DNA of 35,913 nt from Streptomyces sp. TRM64462 (GTDB taxonomy: Bacteria; Actinomycetota; Actinomycetes; Streptomycetales; Streptomycetaceae), in contig NZ_JABWDV010000376.1 in the NCBI RefSeq assembly GCF_013362995.1, positions 1 to 35,913 on the forward strand, read 5' to 3'. A program made the translations under genes and the position numbers. Below the pieces are notes generated by a model that worked only from the letters and a program-made list of their open reading frames with translations, did no database searches and was not told the origin of the DNA. This document shows, piece by piece, positions 24,788-32,725 of this stretch. Position 1 is the first letter of the stretch, and every line of letters begins with the position of its first letter.

Positions 24788-26200
24788 GTGACGTCTCGAA
24801 AGCCTGATGAGCAACTGGCGCGCAACTCCGGACTCCGACTCGTCCGCCCCCGGTCGCTGGCGACGACCGCACGGCGGGCGGTGGCCGACCGGCGGACGAG
24901 GCCGGCGCCAAGGCCGCCGGAGGGCACGCCGCCGCGGACGGAACTGGCCCGTCAGGCCCGGCGCGTCCTGGCCGACGCCGTACGTGTCGCCCGCTGGGCC
25001 GCCGTCGACCGCGGCCCCGTCACCGCATCCGCCCCCGGCTCCGCGCAGGAACGGGCCGCAGCGGCACTGGACCTGACACCGGACCAGGTGCGCGCCGCCT
25101 GGGACCGCGCACGTCTCGCCGGTCTCGTCGAGCTGCACGGCGACACCGTCCGCCCCGGGTGGCGGCTGCGCGCCTGGGACCGCGACGACTCCGCGGCGCT
25201 GCGCGGCTGGGTCGCGCTCCTCGACGCCTGGTCGCTGGCCCACCCGGCCCCGCGCGACGCCGAGCCGGCGGCGGTCGCCGAAGTCGTGGAGGCCGTTCCG
25301 CAGGTCCTCTCCCTTCTCCAGCTCTCCGCGGGCCCCGTCCTCGTCCCGGCCCTGCTCGACCTGCTCCGGCAGCGGGTCGCGGAACTCCGCGAGGAACGCT
25401 GCGAGGTCCCGTACGACACCACAGAACAGGTCTCGACCCCGGCCGGCGCCGCCACCGCCGCCATCGCCGCCGGCCCGGACGGCCTGCCGCACCTGCTCGA
25501 CTGGGCGCTCGAAGGCCTGGCCGCCGTCGGCGCCCTGACCCTCGGCGACGGGCAGGCCACCCTCACGCCGCTCGGCAACTGGGCGGTGTGGGTGAAGCTG
25601 GAGCAGATCTGCGTCGCCGCGCAGAGCCCGGCCGGCCACATCGAGCAGCCCGCCGAGGACATGCTGCGCGGCTGCGTACGTCTCACCCCCGGACCGGCCC
25701 GCGCCGAGTACCGTGCCTGGCTCGCCGCCCGCCCCGTGAACACCGCGGTCGCCGAGCTGCTCGCGGTCGCCCGCGGCGACGACGCCCTGCTGCGGGGCCT
25801 CGCGTTCGAGGCGCTGCGCGTGGTCGGCGCCGCCGCCGAGGCCGACGTACGGGCGGTCGTCGACGAGCCGGCCCTGCGCCCGTACGCCCTGCTCTGGCTG
25901 GCCGAGCACGAGGGCGCCGACGCCGACGAGGCACCCGACGTGCTGACCCGCGAGGAGGCCACCTGGCTCTGGGTCGACACGGCCGCGGCGGTCGTCGACC
26001 ACGGCGAGAGCGACCTGCTCGTGCGCCACCTGGAGTCCGCCGTGCAGGGCACCGTCCCGGCCCTGCTCGACGAGGTGCGCGCGGTGGGCCACCCCCGCAC
26101 GGTCCAGGTCCTGGTGGCCCTGGCCGCCGCCCACCCGGACCCGGCCCTGGCCAAAGCCGTACGCCGCGCCGCCTTCCAGGTCCACACGGGCGGCGCCTGA
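24788..26200 (+). CDS. conserved-looking hypothetical protein with winged-helix features
   Basis: 470 aa, GTG start. I do not recognise the family. Residues 1-55 are basic and Pro-rich. Residues 55-130 read like a helix-turn-helix (LTPDQVRAAWDRARLAGLVEL). Residues 230-290 contain a second winged-helix-like stretch (GALTLGDGQATLTPLGNWAVWVKLEQ). The remainder is alpha-helical, ending in short HEAT-like repeats (VQVLVALAAAHPDPALAKAVRRAAF). There is no signal peptide. It may be a DNA- or protein-binding factor. Codon use is ordinary for the region, and it may share an mRNA with the hydrolase 90 bases upstream. Confidence 0.75.
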   Translation: MTSRKPDEQLARNSGLRLVRPRSLATTARRAVADRRTRPAPRPPEGTPPRTELARQARRVLADAVRVARWAAVDRGPVTASAPGSAQERAAAALDLTPDQVRAAWDRARLAGLVELHGDTVRPGWRLRAWDRDDSAALRGWVALLDAWSLAHPAPRDAEPAAVAEVVEAVPQVLSLLQLSAGPVLVPALLDLLRQRVAELREERCEVPYDTTEQVSTPAGAATAAIAAGPDGLPHLLDWALEGLAAVGALTLGDGQATLTPLGNWAVWVKLEQICVAAQSPAGHIEQPAEDMLRGCVRLTPGPARAEYRAWLAARPVNTAVAELLAVARGDDALLRGLAFEALRVVGAAAEADVRAVVDEPALRPYALLWLAEHEGADADEAPDVLTREEATWLWVDTAAAVVDHGESDLLVRHLESAVQGTVPALLDEVRAVGHPRTVQVLVALAAAHPDPALAKAVRRAAFQVHTGGA

Positions 26201-26242
26201 CCACCCGCCTCCCACGGAAGCCGCCCGCCCCGCGCCCGCCCC

Positions 26243-26480
26243 GCCCGATCACCCCGCGGCCCCGGGGCGTACGTGCCGAAGCTCCACACGTTGCCCTCGG
26301 CGTCGCGCGCCATGGAGGCGCGGGAGCCGTACCCCTGGCACGTCGGGGGCATCAGGATCTCGACGTCCTGTTCCAGGGCCCGGGCGTGGTGGGCTCCGTG
26401 TCGTCCACGACGACGTACACGCCGACCGGGCCCGCGTCGGCCATCGCCTCGGCCATCGCCTCGGCCATCGCCTCGGCGAA
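26243..26480 (-). pseudogene. remnant of a VOC/glyoxalase-like gene, frameshifted
   Basis: On the minus strand, one frame reads GPVGVYVVVDDTE (to about 26393). A neighbouring frame then continues HHARALEQDVEILMPP...YGSRASMARDAEGNVWSFGTYAPGP. Together these match the C-terminal half of VOC (glyoxalase-like) proteins: the strand, helix, and the YGSR...D-EGN-W-FGTY signature. Joining them needs one extra base near 26393. The N-terminal half is absent and the second frame has no stop where the domain ends. At least two lesions and a truncation indicate a decayed gene. Confidence 0.7.
26439..26474. repeat. three exact 12-base repeats within the VOC remnant
   Basis: GGCCATCGCCTC occurs three times without a gap (26439-26450, 26451-26462, 26463-26474). 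On the minus strand it encodes repeated AEAM. This looks like slippage expansion in a sequence no longer under selection. Confidence 0.85.
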
Positions 26481-26539
26481 GACGGCATCGCCGCCCCTGG
26501 TGCCGCCACTGACAACGCCCGTCGTCCACCGCCCCCCGG

Positions 26540-27448
26540 TCACCGGAACGTGTCGCACCGCGCCGCGTCCCCCGTGCGGTAGCCCCGCGCGAACCACTGG
26601 CGGCGCTGCTCGGCCGACCCGTGCGTCCACGTCTCCGGGGTCACCCGCCCCTGGAACCGCTCCTGGATCCGGTCGTCGCCCACCGCCGCCGCGGCGTCCA
26701 GCGCGTCCCGCAGGTCCCGCTCGGTCACCTCCGCCGGCACCGGCCGCCCCGTCCGCCCGTCCGGCGTCCGCGTCGCGTGCCTCGCCCACACGCCCGCGTA
26801 GCAGTCGGCCTGCAGCTCCACGCGCACCGCGCCGCTCCCCGCCCCCGGCTGGCCGTCCCGCGCCCGGCTCAGCGTGCCCGTCAGGTTCTGCACATGGTGC
26901 CCGTACTCGTGCGCCACCACGTACGCCTGCGCGAACGGCCCGCCCGACGCCCCGAACCGGCTCCGCAGCTCCCCGAAGAACCCCAGGTCCAGGTACACCT
27001 GCCGGTCGCCGGGGCAGTAGAACGGCCCCACCGCCGACGTCGCCGCCCCGCACGCCGTTCCGACCCGCCCGCTGAACAGCACTGTCCGCGCGTCCGTGTA
27101 CGTCTCGCCCCGCCGCGCGAACTCCGCCCGCCAGTAGTCCTGCACGCTGTTGACCACCGCCACGATCCGGCAGTCGTCCCGCGTGTTCGCCGCCGCGCCC
27201 TTCCGGCACGCGTCGCCGACCTCGCCCGCCGCCGACGCACCGACCGCCGACGCACCCACCGCCGGGTCCGAGGCGCCGTCCTCCGTCAGCCCGAGCTGCT
27301 CGGGCCCGACCCCGAAGAACACCGCCAGCAGCAGCGCGATCAGCCCCGCGACCCCGCCGCCCACCGTCGCCCGGCCTCCCGGGACGCGGCTGCCGCGCAC
27401 GTCCCGTACCTCCGAGGGGTCCAGGTCCGCGTCCTCGTCGAACCGCAT
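26540..27448 (-). CDS. neutral zinc metallopeptidase (YpfJ family)
   Basis: 302 aa from an ATG with GGAGGG about ten bases upstream. The cytoplasmic N-terminus is acidic ([14 protein letters not shown]), followed by one membrane helix (29-47), so the catalytic domain lies outside. The zinc site is HEYGHH (180-185) with ELQADCYAG providing the third ligand. Four cysteines (C81, C93, C133, C145) match the disulfide pattern of this family. Residues 62-75 have a short AVGAS duplication. It is a probable membrane-anchored protease with unknown substrate. Confidence 0.9.
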   Translation of the reverse strand: MRFDEDADLDPSEVRDVRGSRVPGGRATVGGGVAGLIALLLAVFFGVGPEQLGLTEDGASDPAVGASAVGASAAGEVGDACRKGAAANTRDDCRIVAVVNSVQDYWRAEFARRGETYTDARTVLFSGRVGTACGAATSAVGPFYCPGDRQVYLDLGFFGELRSRFGASGGPFAQAYVVAHEYGHHVQNLTGTLSRARDGQPGAGSGAVRVELQADCYAGVWARHATRTPDGRTGRPVPAEVTERDLRDALDAAAAVGDDRIQERFQGRVTPETWTHGSAEQRRQWFARGYRTGDAARCDTFR

Positions 27449-27609
27449 ACGCGGGCACCACCCTCCGTCGGACGTCCGTACGCCACGGTCCTGCGCCGAG
27501 TATCGGCAGCGGCGCCAGGAGGTGCCCCTTTTGCGCATCCGGCTGTGCAACCGGCTGCGCATCCGGCCGGTGTGCGCGCAGCACCGAAAAAGCAGTTGCA
27601 TACGCCCGT

Positions 27610-27615
27610 TAGACT
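27610..27615 (+). promoter_or_regulatory. -10 element before the ABC-F leader
   Basis: TAGACT is a near-ideal -10, six bases before the ATG of a seven-codon ORF at 27622. No clear -35 is seen 17-18 bases upstream (A-rich). Transcription is predicted to start at that ATG. Confidence 0.5.
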
Positions 27616-27621
27616 GGCCGC

Positions 27622-27645
27622 ATGGCCATTCTCCCCGTGCATTAG
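27622..27645 (+). CDS. seven-codon leader ORF (MAILPVH)
   Basis: An ATG placed at the expected transcription start begins the short frame MAILPVH, ended by TAG at 27643. It lies 62 bases before the ABC-F start. CGGTG (27647-27651) and CACCG (27659-27663) can pair just after its stop. Leader peptides that stall ribosomes and control a downstream gene are known for several antibiotic-resistance ABC-F genes. Whether this one is translated is an inference from its position. Confidence 0.4.
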   Translation: MAILPVH

Positions 27646-27707
27646 ACGGTGTCGAAGTCACCGCAGCCGCTGTTCTTCCGCCGTCCCCCCTGCCCTGGAG
27701 TCTGTCC

Positions 27708-29306
27708 GTGATCACCGCCACCGGCATCGAGCTGCGCGCCGGCGCCCGCGTCCTCATCGAGTCCGCTTCGTTCCGTATCGCCAAGGGCGACCGCATCGGC
27801 CTGGTCGGCCGCAACGGCGCCGGCAAGACCACCCTCACCAAGTGCCTGGCCGGCGAGGGCATGCCCGCCGCCGGCACCATCAGCCGCTCCGGAGAGGTCG
27901 GCTACCTCCCGCAGGACCCGCGCACCGGCGACCTCGACGTGCTCGCCCGCGACCGCATCCTGTCCGCCCGCGGCCTCGACGTCCTGATCCGCAAGATGCG
28001 GCAGAACGAGGAGCGCATCGCCACCGGCAAGGGCTCCACCCGCGAGAAGGCCCTCAAGCAGTACGAGCGCCAGGAGACCGAGTTCCTCACCAAGGGCGGG
28101 TACGCCGCCGAGGCCGAGGCCTCCACCATCGCCGCCGCCCTCGGTCTGCCCGACCGGGTGCTCGGCCAGCCGCTGCACACCCTGTCCGGCGGTCAGCGCC
28201 GCCGTATCGAGCTGGCCCGCATCCTCTTCTCGGACGCCGACACGCTCCTCCTCGACGAGCCGACGAACCACCTCGACGCCGACTCGATCACCTGGCTGCG
28301 CGACTACCTCAAGACGTACCGGGGCGGCTTCGTCGTCATCTCCCACGACGTCGACCTCGTCGAGACGGTCGTCAACAAGGTCTTCTACCTGGACGCCAAC
28401 CGGTCCGTCATCGACATCTACAACATGGGCTGGAAGCTCTACCAGCGCCAGCGCGAGGACGACGAGAAGCGCCGCCGCCGCGAGCGGCAGAACGCCGAGA
28501 AGAAGGCCGCCGCCCTCAACGCGCAGGCCGACAAGATGCGCGCCAAGGCCACCAAGACGGTCGCCGCGCAGAACATGGCCCGCCGCGCCGAGAAGCTCCT
28601 CTCGGGCCTGGAGGAGGTGCGGCAGTCCGACAAGGTCGCCAAGCTGCGCTTCCCCGAGCCCTCGCCCTGCGGCAAGACCCCGCTCACGGCCGAGAGCCTG
28701 TCCAAGTCGTACGGCTCGCTGGAGATCTTCACCGACGTCAGCCTGGCCATCGACAAGGGCTCCCGCGTCGTCATCCTCGGTCTCAACGGCGCCGGCAAGA
28801 CCACGCTGCTGCGGCTGCTGGCCGGCGTCGAGAAGCCCGACACCGGGCAGGTCACCCCGGGCCACGGCCTCAAGCTCGGCTACTACGCGCAGGAGCACGA
28901 GACCCTCGACCCGGACCGCACGGTCCTGGAGAACATGCGGTCCGCCGCGCCCGACCTCGACCTCGTCGAGGTCCGCAAGGTGCTGGGCTCGTTCCTCTTC
29001 TCCGGCGACGACGTCGACAAGCCCGCGGGTGTGCTGTCCGGCGGTGAGAAGACCCGGCTGGCCCTGGCCACCCTGGTCGTCTCCTCCGCCAACGTCCTCC
29101 TCCTGGACGAGCCCACCAACAACCTCGACCCGGCCAGCCGCGAGGAGATCCTCGGCGCGCTGCGCACCTACAAGGGCGCGGTCGTGCTGGTCACGCACGA
29201 CGAGGGCGCCGTCGACGCCCTCCAGCCGGAGCGGATCATCCTCCTCCCGGACGGTGTCGAGGACCTGTGGGGCGCCGACTACGCGGACCTCGTGGCGCTC
29301 GCCTGA
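27708..29306 (+). CDS. ABC-F family ATP-binding protein
   Basis: 532 aa from the GTG at 27708, chosen for GGAG seven bases upstream and because family members begin at the first strand ([11 protein letters not shown]). Two ABC ATPase domains are present: Walker [10 protein letters not shown] (34-42) and GLNGAGKTT (358-366), signatures LSGGQ (159-163) and LSGGEK (443-448), and Walker [12 protein letters not shown] (180-190) and [11 protein letters not shown] (464-474). The inter-domain linker (about 240-310) is long, charged and helical, and would reach the ribosomal P/E site. There are no membrane domains. It is a translation factor or ribosome-protection protein rather than a transporter. 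Confidence 0.93.
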   Translation: MITATGIELRAGARVLIESASFRIAKGDRIGLVGRNGAGKTTLTKCLAGEGMPAAGTISRSGEVGYLPQDPRTGDLDVLARDRILSARGLDVLIRKMRQNEERIATGKGSTREKALKQYERQETEFLTKGGYAAEAEASTIAAALGLPDRVLGQPLHTLSGGQRRRIELARILFSDADTLLLDEPTNHLDADSITWLRDYLKTYRGGFVVISHDVDLVETVVNKVFYLDANRSVIDIYNMGWKLYQRQREDDEKRRRRERQNAEKKAAALNAQADKMRAKATKTVAAQNMARRAEKLLSGLEEVRQSDKVAKLRFPEPSPCGKTPLTAESLSKSYGSLEIFTDVSLAIDKGSRVVILGLNGAGKTTLLRLLAGVEKPDTGQVTPGHGLKLGYYAQEHETLDPDRTVLENMRSAAPDLDLVEVRKVLGSFLFSGDDVDKPAGVLSGGEKTRLALATLVVSSANVLLLDEPTNNLDPASREEILGALRTYKGAVVLVTHDEGAVDALQPERIILLPDGVEDLWGADYADLVALA

Positions 29307-29636
29307 CCCCACAGGCACCGCCAGGGCCTTCACTGATCGTCTCCGTATGGATCATTCGGCTTAGCCGTGATCCTTCATCTGAGTGAGGCGATCTCATATC
29401 GCGGCGTGGCATCCGGCAGATTTTCCGTCGCCGGGGCCGCGCCGCGCGTTTCTTTACGGCGCCCCGCTGACCTGGTACTTCGCCGCCGGGCTCGCGGCGT
29501 GTCCGGGATATCGGCCGGGGCGGCGGCCGCCGAAGGCCGAAACCTTGTGGCACGGACCTTGTCGAATGGCTGGCCATGTGGCCCCGGAGGGGTGATCATG
29601 AGAAGTCCAGAGCGCACTTCCCATGAGGAGGCACGG
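29307..29636. promoter_or_regulatory. 330-base upstream region of gbn with five GATC sites
   Basis: No gene is seen here. GATC occurs at 29335, 29350, 29369, 29390 and 29594. The first four fall within 59 bases. The palindrome CGGCT-T-AGCCG (29357-29367) is framed by the second and third sites. Gbn is reported to bind GATC-containing sequences, so this may be an autoregulatory region. I could not identify a convincing promoter pair. Confidence 0.55.
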
Positions 29637-29858
29637 GTGGCCGAGACTCTGAAGAAGGGCAGCCGGGTGACCGGCGCCGCGCGCGACAAGCTCGCGGCAG
29701 ACCTGAAGAAGAAGTACGACGCCGGTGCGAGCATCCGGGCCCTGGCCGAGGAGACCGGCCGGTCCTACGGATTCGTGCACCGGATGCTCAGTGAATCCGG
29801 AGTCACGCTGCGTGGACGCGGCGGAGCGACGCGAGGCAAGAAGGCCCCCACGGCCTGA
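29637..29858 (+). CDS. gbn: Gbn-like nucleoid-associated helix-turn-helix protein
   Basis: 73 aa, GTG start with a perfect AGGAGG six bases upstream. The N-terminus is lysine-rich (ETLKKGSRV...KLAADLKKKYDAG). Residues 32-60 are a helix-turn-helix (ASIRALAEETGRSYGFVHRMLSESG) and the tail is basic (RGRGGATRGKKAPTA). Size and sequence match my memory of SCO1839 (Gbn) of S. coelicolor, a GATC-binding nucleoid protein that affects sporulation and antibiotic production. An in-frame ATG at 29598 is a less likely start because it lacks so good a ribosome site. Confidence 0.87.
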   Translation: MAETLKKGSRVTGAARDKLAADLKKKYDAGASIRALAEETGRSYGFVHRMLSESGVTLRGRGGATRGKKAPTA

Positions 29859-29903
29859 TCCGAGCGCGGCTCGTACGGCGCCCACCGGTTCCGGCAGGGA
29901 CCG

Positions 29904-29959
29904 CCCGGTCGAACCCGACGGTTCGTCCGGCGACCGTTCGATCCTGACGGTCGACCGGG
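29904..29959 (+). terminator. structured region after gbn, possible terminator
   Basis: CCCGGTCGA (29904-29912) and TCGACCGGG (29951-29959) are exact inverted copies. The 38 bases between them hold several GACGGTTCG-like units that can pair with one another. Its position, 45 bases after gbn, suits a terminator, though the long loop makes this uncertain. Confidence 0.45.
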
Positions 29960-29962
29960 TGG

Positions 29963-29979
29963 TTACTGTGCAGTAATTT
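29963..29979 (+). promoter_or_regulatory. promoter with overlapping TTACTG-TG-CAGTAA palindrome
   Basis: TTACTG (29963-29968) and CAGTAA (29971-29976) are inverted copies two bases apart. TAATTT (29974-29979) may be the -10 of the enoyl-CoA hydratase gene, with TCGACC (29951-29956) as a poor -35. A regulator bound to the palindrome would cover the -10. CCGAC-N5-GTCGG (29985-29999) is a small hairpin just downstream. Confidence 0.45.
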
Positions 29980-30052
29980 GTCGTCCGACACACAGTCGGC
30001 ACGGCCGGCCGGTCACGGCCTGCTGCACGCTGCACCGGAACCGGAGGCCCGC

Positions 30053-30853
30053 ATGACCTCGCTCGACCCCACTCGCGTCGTACTCGACAAGGACGGTGTA
30101 CGGCTCACCGTCGAGGACGCCGTCGCCACGGTGACCCTCGCCAACCCGGACAGGCGCAACGCCCAGTCGCCCGCCATGTGGCGGGCCCTGGTGGAGGCGG
30201 GGCGGCTGCTTCCGGGCAGCGTGCGGGTGGTCGTGCTGCGCGGTGAGGGCAAGTCCTTCTCCGCGGGCCTCGACCGGCAGGCCTTCACGCCCGAGGGCTT
30301 CGACGGCGAGCCGTCGTTCCTCGACCTGGCGCGCGGCTCCGACGAGGCGCTCGACGCCGTCATCGCCGAGTACCAGGAGGCGTTCACCTGGTGGCGCCGC
30401 AACGACATCGTGTCGGTCGCGGCCGTCCAGGGGCATGCCATCGGTGCCGGCTTCCAGCTCGCCCTCGCCTGCGACCTGCGGGTCGCCGCGCAGGACGCGC
30501 AGTTCGCCATGCGCGAGACCAGCCTGGGTCTCGTCCCCGACCTCACCGGTACGCATCCGCTCGTCGGCGCCGTCGGCTACGCCCGCGCGCTGGAGATCTG
30601 CGCCACCGGCCGCTTCGTCCACGCCGACGAGGCCGAGCGCATCGGGCTGGCCAACCTCGTCGTGCCCCTCGACGAGCTCGACAGCGCCGTGCGCGACCTC
30701 GCCGCCGCGCTGCTCGCCGCCCCCCGCGACGCCGTCATCGAGACCAAGGCCCTGCTGCGCGGCGCGGCGGACCGTACGTACGACGAGCAGCGCGTCGCCG
30801 AGCGCGCCGCCCAGGCCCGCCGTCTGCGCGACCTCGCAGGCCTCGCGGACTGA
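30053..30853 (+). CDS. enoyl-CoA hydratase/isomerase family protein
   Basis: 266 aa from an ATG with GGAGG upstream. It has the crotonase fold. The oxyanion-hole segments are GKSFSAGLD (66-74) and GHAIGAGF (127-134), and E155 in MRETSLGLVPDLTGT occupies the place of the catalytic glutamate that follows the second segment. The other hydratase glutamate is not obvious, so isomerase or another crotonase reaction is possible. The C-terminal helices (TKALLRGAADRTYDEQRVAERAAQ) are complete. It is probably a single-gene unit of fatty-acid or amino-acid breakdown. Confidence 0.9.
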   Translation: MTSLDPTRVVLDKDGVRLTVEDAVATVTLANPDRRNAQSPAMWRALVEAGRLLPGSVRVVVLRGEGKSFSAGLDRQAFTPEGFDGEPSFLDLARGSDEALDAVIAEYQEAFTWWRRNDIVSVAAVQGHAIGAGFQLALACDLRVAAQDAQFAMRETSLGLVPDLTGTHPLVGAVGYARALEICATGRFVHADEAERIGLANLVVPLDELDSAVRDLAAALLAAPRDAVIETKALLRGAADRTYDEQRVAERAAQARRLRDLAGLAD

Positions 30854-30947
30854 GCCCCCCCGGGTGAGCCGCTGTCCAGGAGCGTGCGTACTGCCGTGCG
30901 CTTAGTGTGGTCAACGGACTCCACACCCGTACGAAAGGGATGGAACC

Positions 30948-31475
30948 GTGATGCCCGAGACCCCTCAGCCGGCGCCAGGCGCCGGTGACGGCGGCGGCCG
31001 CCCGGCCGAGCGGGGCCGTACGACCGTCACCGAGGGCGTGGTGGAGAAGGTCGCCGGGCTCGCCGCCCGTGACGTCGTCGGCGTCCACGCGCTGGGCAGC
31101 GGGCTGTCCCGTACGTTCGGCGCCGTGCGCGACCGGGTGCCGGGCGGCGCGCGGGCCGGCGCGGGGCGCGGCGTGAAGGCCGAGGTCGGTGAGGTGCAGA
31201 CGGCGCTCGACCTGGAGATCGTCGTCGACTACGGGGTCTCGATCGCGGACGTCGCACGGGCCGTACGGGAGAACGTGATCGCCGCGGTGGAGCGGATGAC
31301 CGGTCTGGAGGTCGTCGAGGTCAACATCGCCGTCATGGACGTGAAGCTGCCCGACGAGGACGACGGCGACGGCGACGACCGCGACGGCGACGGCTACGAC
31401 GAGGACGGCCAGGATCTGGAGGGGGACGAGTACGGGGGCGAGGGCTCGGGCGGGCCGGGGCCACGGCTCCGGTAG
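30948..31475 (+). CDS. Asp23/Gls24 family envelope stress protein
   Basis: 175 aa. GTG at 30948 with AGGGA seven bases upstream; an ATG three bases later is possible. Residues 22-127 form the Asp23 domain: TTVTEGVVEKVAGLAARDVVGVHAL, then TALDLEIVVDYGVSIADVARAVRENVIAAVERMTGLEVVEVNIAVMDV. The tail from 128 is an acidic Asp/Gly-rich segment (DEDDGDGDDRDGD). It is the first of five coupled genes that end with AmaP, the membrane anchor to which Asp23 binds. It probably forms a layer under the membrane responding to alkaline or envelope stress. Confidence 0.9.
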   Translation: MMPETPQPAPGAGDGGGRPAERGRTTVTEGVVEKVAGLAARDVVGVHALGSGLSRTFGAVRDRVPGGARAGAGRGVKAEVGEVQTALDLEIVVDYGVSIADVARAVRENVIAAVERMTGLEVVEVNIAVMDVKLPDEDDGDGDDRDGDGYDEDGQDLEGDEYGGEGSGGPGPRLR

Positions 31476-31509
31476 CGGCGTCCCTGTCCCGCCCGGTGAG
31501 GAGCGCACC

Positions 31510-31719
31510 ATGAGCATGGCGCCGACCGGCCTGCTGGCCGGCATGGGCCTCGGGTTCGCCGGGTACTTCGGCGGCTTCGCGGCGTTTCTGCTGGTCGCCG
31601 CCCTGGGAGCGATCGGGTTCGTGGCCGGCCGGATCGCCGACGGCGACCTCGAACCCGGCGACCTGCTCCGCCTCCGCGACCGCGACGACCGCGGCGACCG
31701 CGGCGGCCGGCGGCGGTGA
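31510..31719 (+). CDS. small membrane protein of the Asp23/AmaP operon
   Basis: 69 aa, ATG with GAGGAG upstream. Residues 5-42 form one or two glycine-rich hydrophobic helices (LLAGMGLGFAGYFGGFAAFLLVAALGAIGFVAG), followed by a charged tail of DR/GD repeats. DUF2273-type small membrane proteins occupy this place in other Asp23 operons, and this may be its counterpart. The stop overlaps the next gene's GTG start as GTGA. Confidence 0.85.
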   Translation: MSMAPTGLLAGMGLGFAGYFGGFAAFLLVAALGAIGFVAGRIADGDLEPGDLLRLRDRDDRGDRGGRRR

Positions 31720-32081
31720 CGGCCGTGCCCGACGCGCGGGGCGCGGACCGGGTCCCGGCGGCGGACCGCGGGGCGACGACGATCGCGGACCGCGTCCTGG
31801 CCAAGATCGCGTCCCGCGCCGCCGACGAGGCCCTGACCGCCCAAGGAGGCGTCCCGGAGGCCGCACGGGCCCCGCGCGCGACGGTCGTGAAGCACCACGA
31901 CAGGGCGCACGTCCGCGTGGTGCTGGAACTGGCGTACCCCTCCGACATCGGCGCCCGCTGTGCCGCCGTCCGCCAGTGGGTGACGTGGCGGCTCCAGGAA
32001 CTGACCGGCCAGACCGTGCCGGACGTGGCCGTCCACGTGGAACGCCTCCACCCCACGCACCGCCACGGAGCCCCCCGATGA
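31716..32081 (+). CDS. second, shorter Asp23/Gls24-like protein
   Basis: 121 aa, GTG start overlapping the preceding stop (GTGA). Residues 20-110 keep the Asp23 pattern in weaker form (TTIADRVLAKIASRAADEA..., VVLELAYPSDIGARCAAVRQWVTWRLQELTGQTVPDVAVHVERL). It may pair with the first Asp23-like protein. It ends in an ATGA overlap with the next gene. Confidence 0.82.
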   Translation: MTAVPDARGADRVPAADRGATTIADRVLAKIASRAADEALTAQGGVPEAARAPRATVVKHHDRAHVRVVLELAYPSDIGARCAAVRQWVTWRLQELTGQTVPDVAVHVERLHPTHRHGAPR

Positions 32082-32725
32082 CAGCCCCCCGTCCCCCGGA
32101 GCCAGGCCCACCCGGCCCGCCCGAGCCGCCGCAGCCGCCGCAGCCGGGAGAGCCGCCGCAGCCCGGGGAGCCGGGGTCCGCCCGACCACATCGGTTCTGG
32201 GCCGTGCGGCGGAGGGCCGCCGCGGTGGTCGCGGTGGTCGTGGTGGCCGGGGCGGGCCTGGTGCTCTACGACGTCGCCGCGGTGCGGGCGGACCGGCCCG
32301 CCATGCGGTGGCGGCGGGCGCTCGCGGACGAGCTGGCGGTGCGGACGCTCGACGACCCCTGGGTGCTGGCCGGTGCCGCCGTCGCCGTCGTGCTCGGTGT
32401 GGGGCTGCTGGTGCTGGCGGTGACGCCGGGGCTGCGCCGTGTGCTGCCGATGCGGAACGGCGGCGCGTCCGTCAGGGCGGGGCTGCACCGGGACGCCGTG
32501 GCGCTGGTGCTGCGGGACCGTGCCCTCGACGTGCCGGGCGTCCGCGACGCGCGCGTACGGGCGAGGCACGCCGCGGTCACCGTACGGGCCGAGTCCCACT
32601 TCCGGGATCTCGACGACGTGCGGCGCGACCTGGAGGCGGCGCTGGCGGAAGGCGTCGCGGAGCTGGGCCTGGCCCGGCCGCCGCATGTGTCCGTGCAGGT
32701 GACCAGGCCCGGCCGGAGGGGGTGA
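32078..32725 (+). CDS. DUF6286-like membrane protein of the Asp23/AmaP operon
   Basis: 215 aa, ATG in an ATGA overlap. Residues 1-40 are Pro/Gln/Glu-rich (PPEPPQPPQPGEPPQPGEPG), cytoplasmic by the positive-inside rule. Two membrane helices follow (47-65 and about 97-116), then a C-terminal domain resembling the Asp23/AmaP alpha-beta fold (VALVLRDRALDVPGVRDARVRARHAAVTVRAES...). The DUF number is from memory of the actinobacterial family. It probably works with AmaP in the membrane. Confidence 0.82.
   Translation: MTAPRPPEPGPPGPPEPPQPPQPGEPPQPGEPGSARPHRFWAVRRRAAAVVAVVVVAGAGLVLYDVAAVRADRPAMRWRRALADELAVRTLDDPWVLAGAAVAVVLGVGLLVLAVTPGLRRVLPMRNGGASVRAGLHRDAVALVLRDRALDVPGVRDARVRARHAAVTVRAESHFRDLDDVRRDLEAALAEGVAELGLARPPHVSVQVTRPGRRG

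Noticed and set aside
27150..27707. Long N-terminal extension of the ABC-F protein
   Set aside because: It overlaps the metallopeptidase gene antisense and the promoter region. The GTG at 27708 has a ribosome site and matches the usual family N-terminus.
29598..29636. ATG at 29598 as the gbn start
   Set aside because: The GTG at 29637 has a perfect AGGAGG at ideal spacing and gives the 73-residue size known for Gbn.
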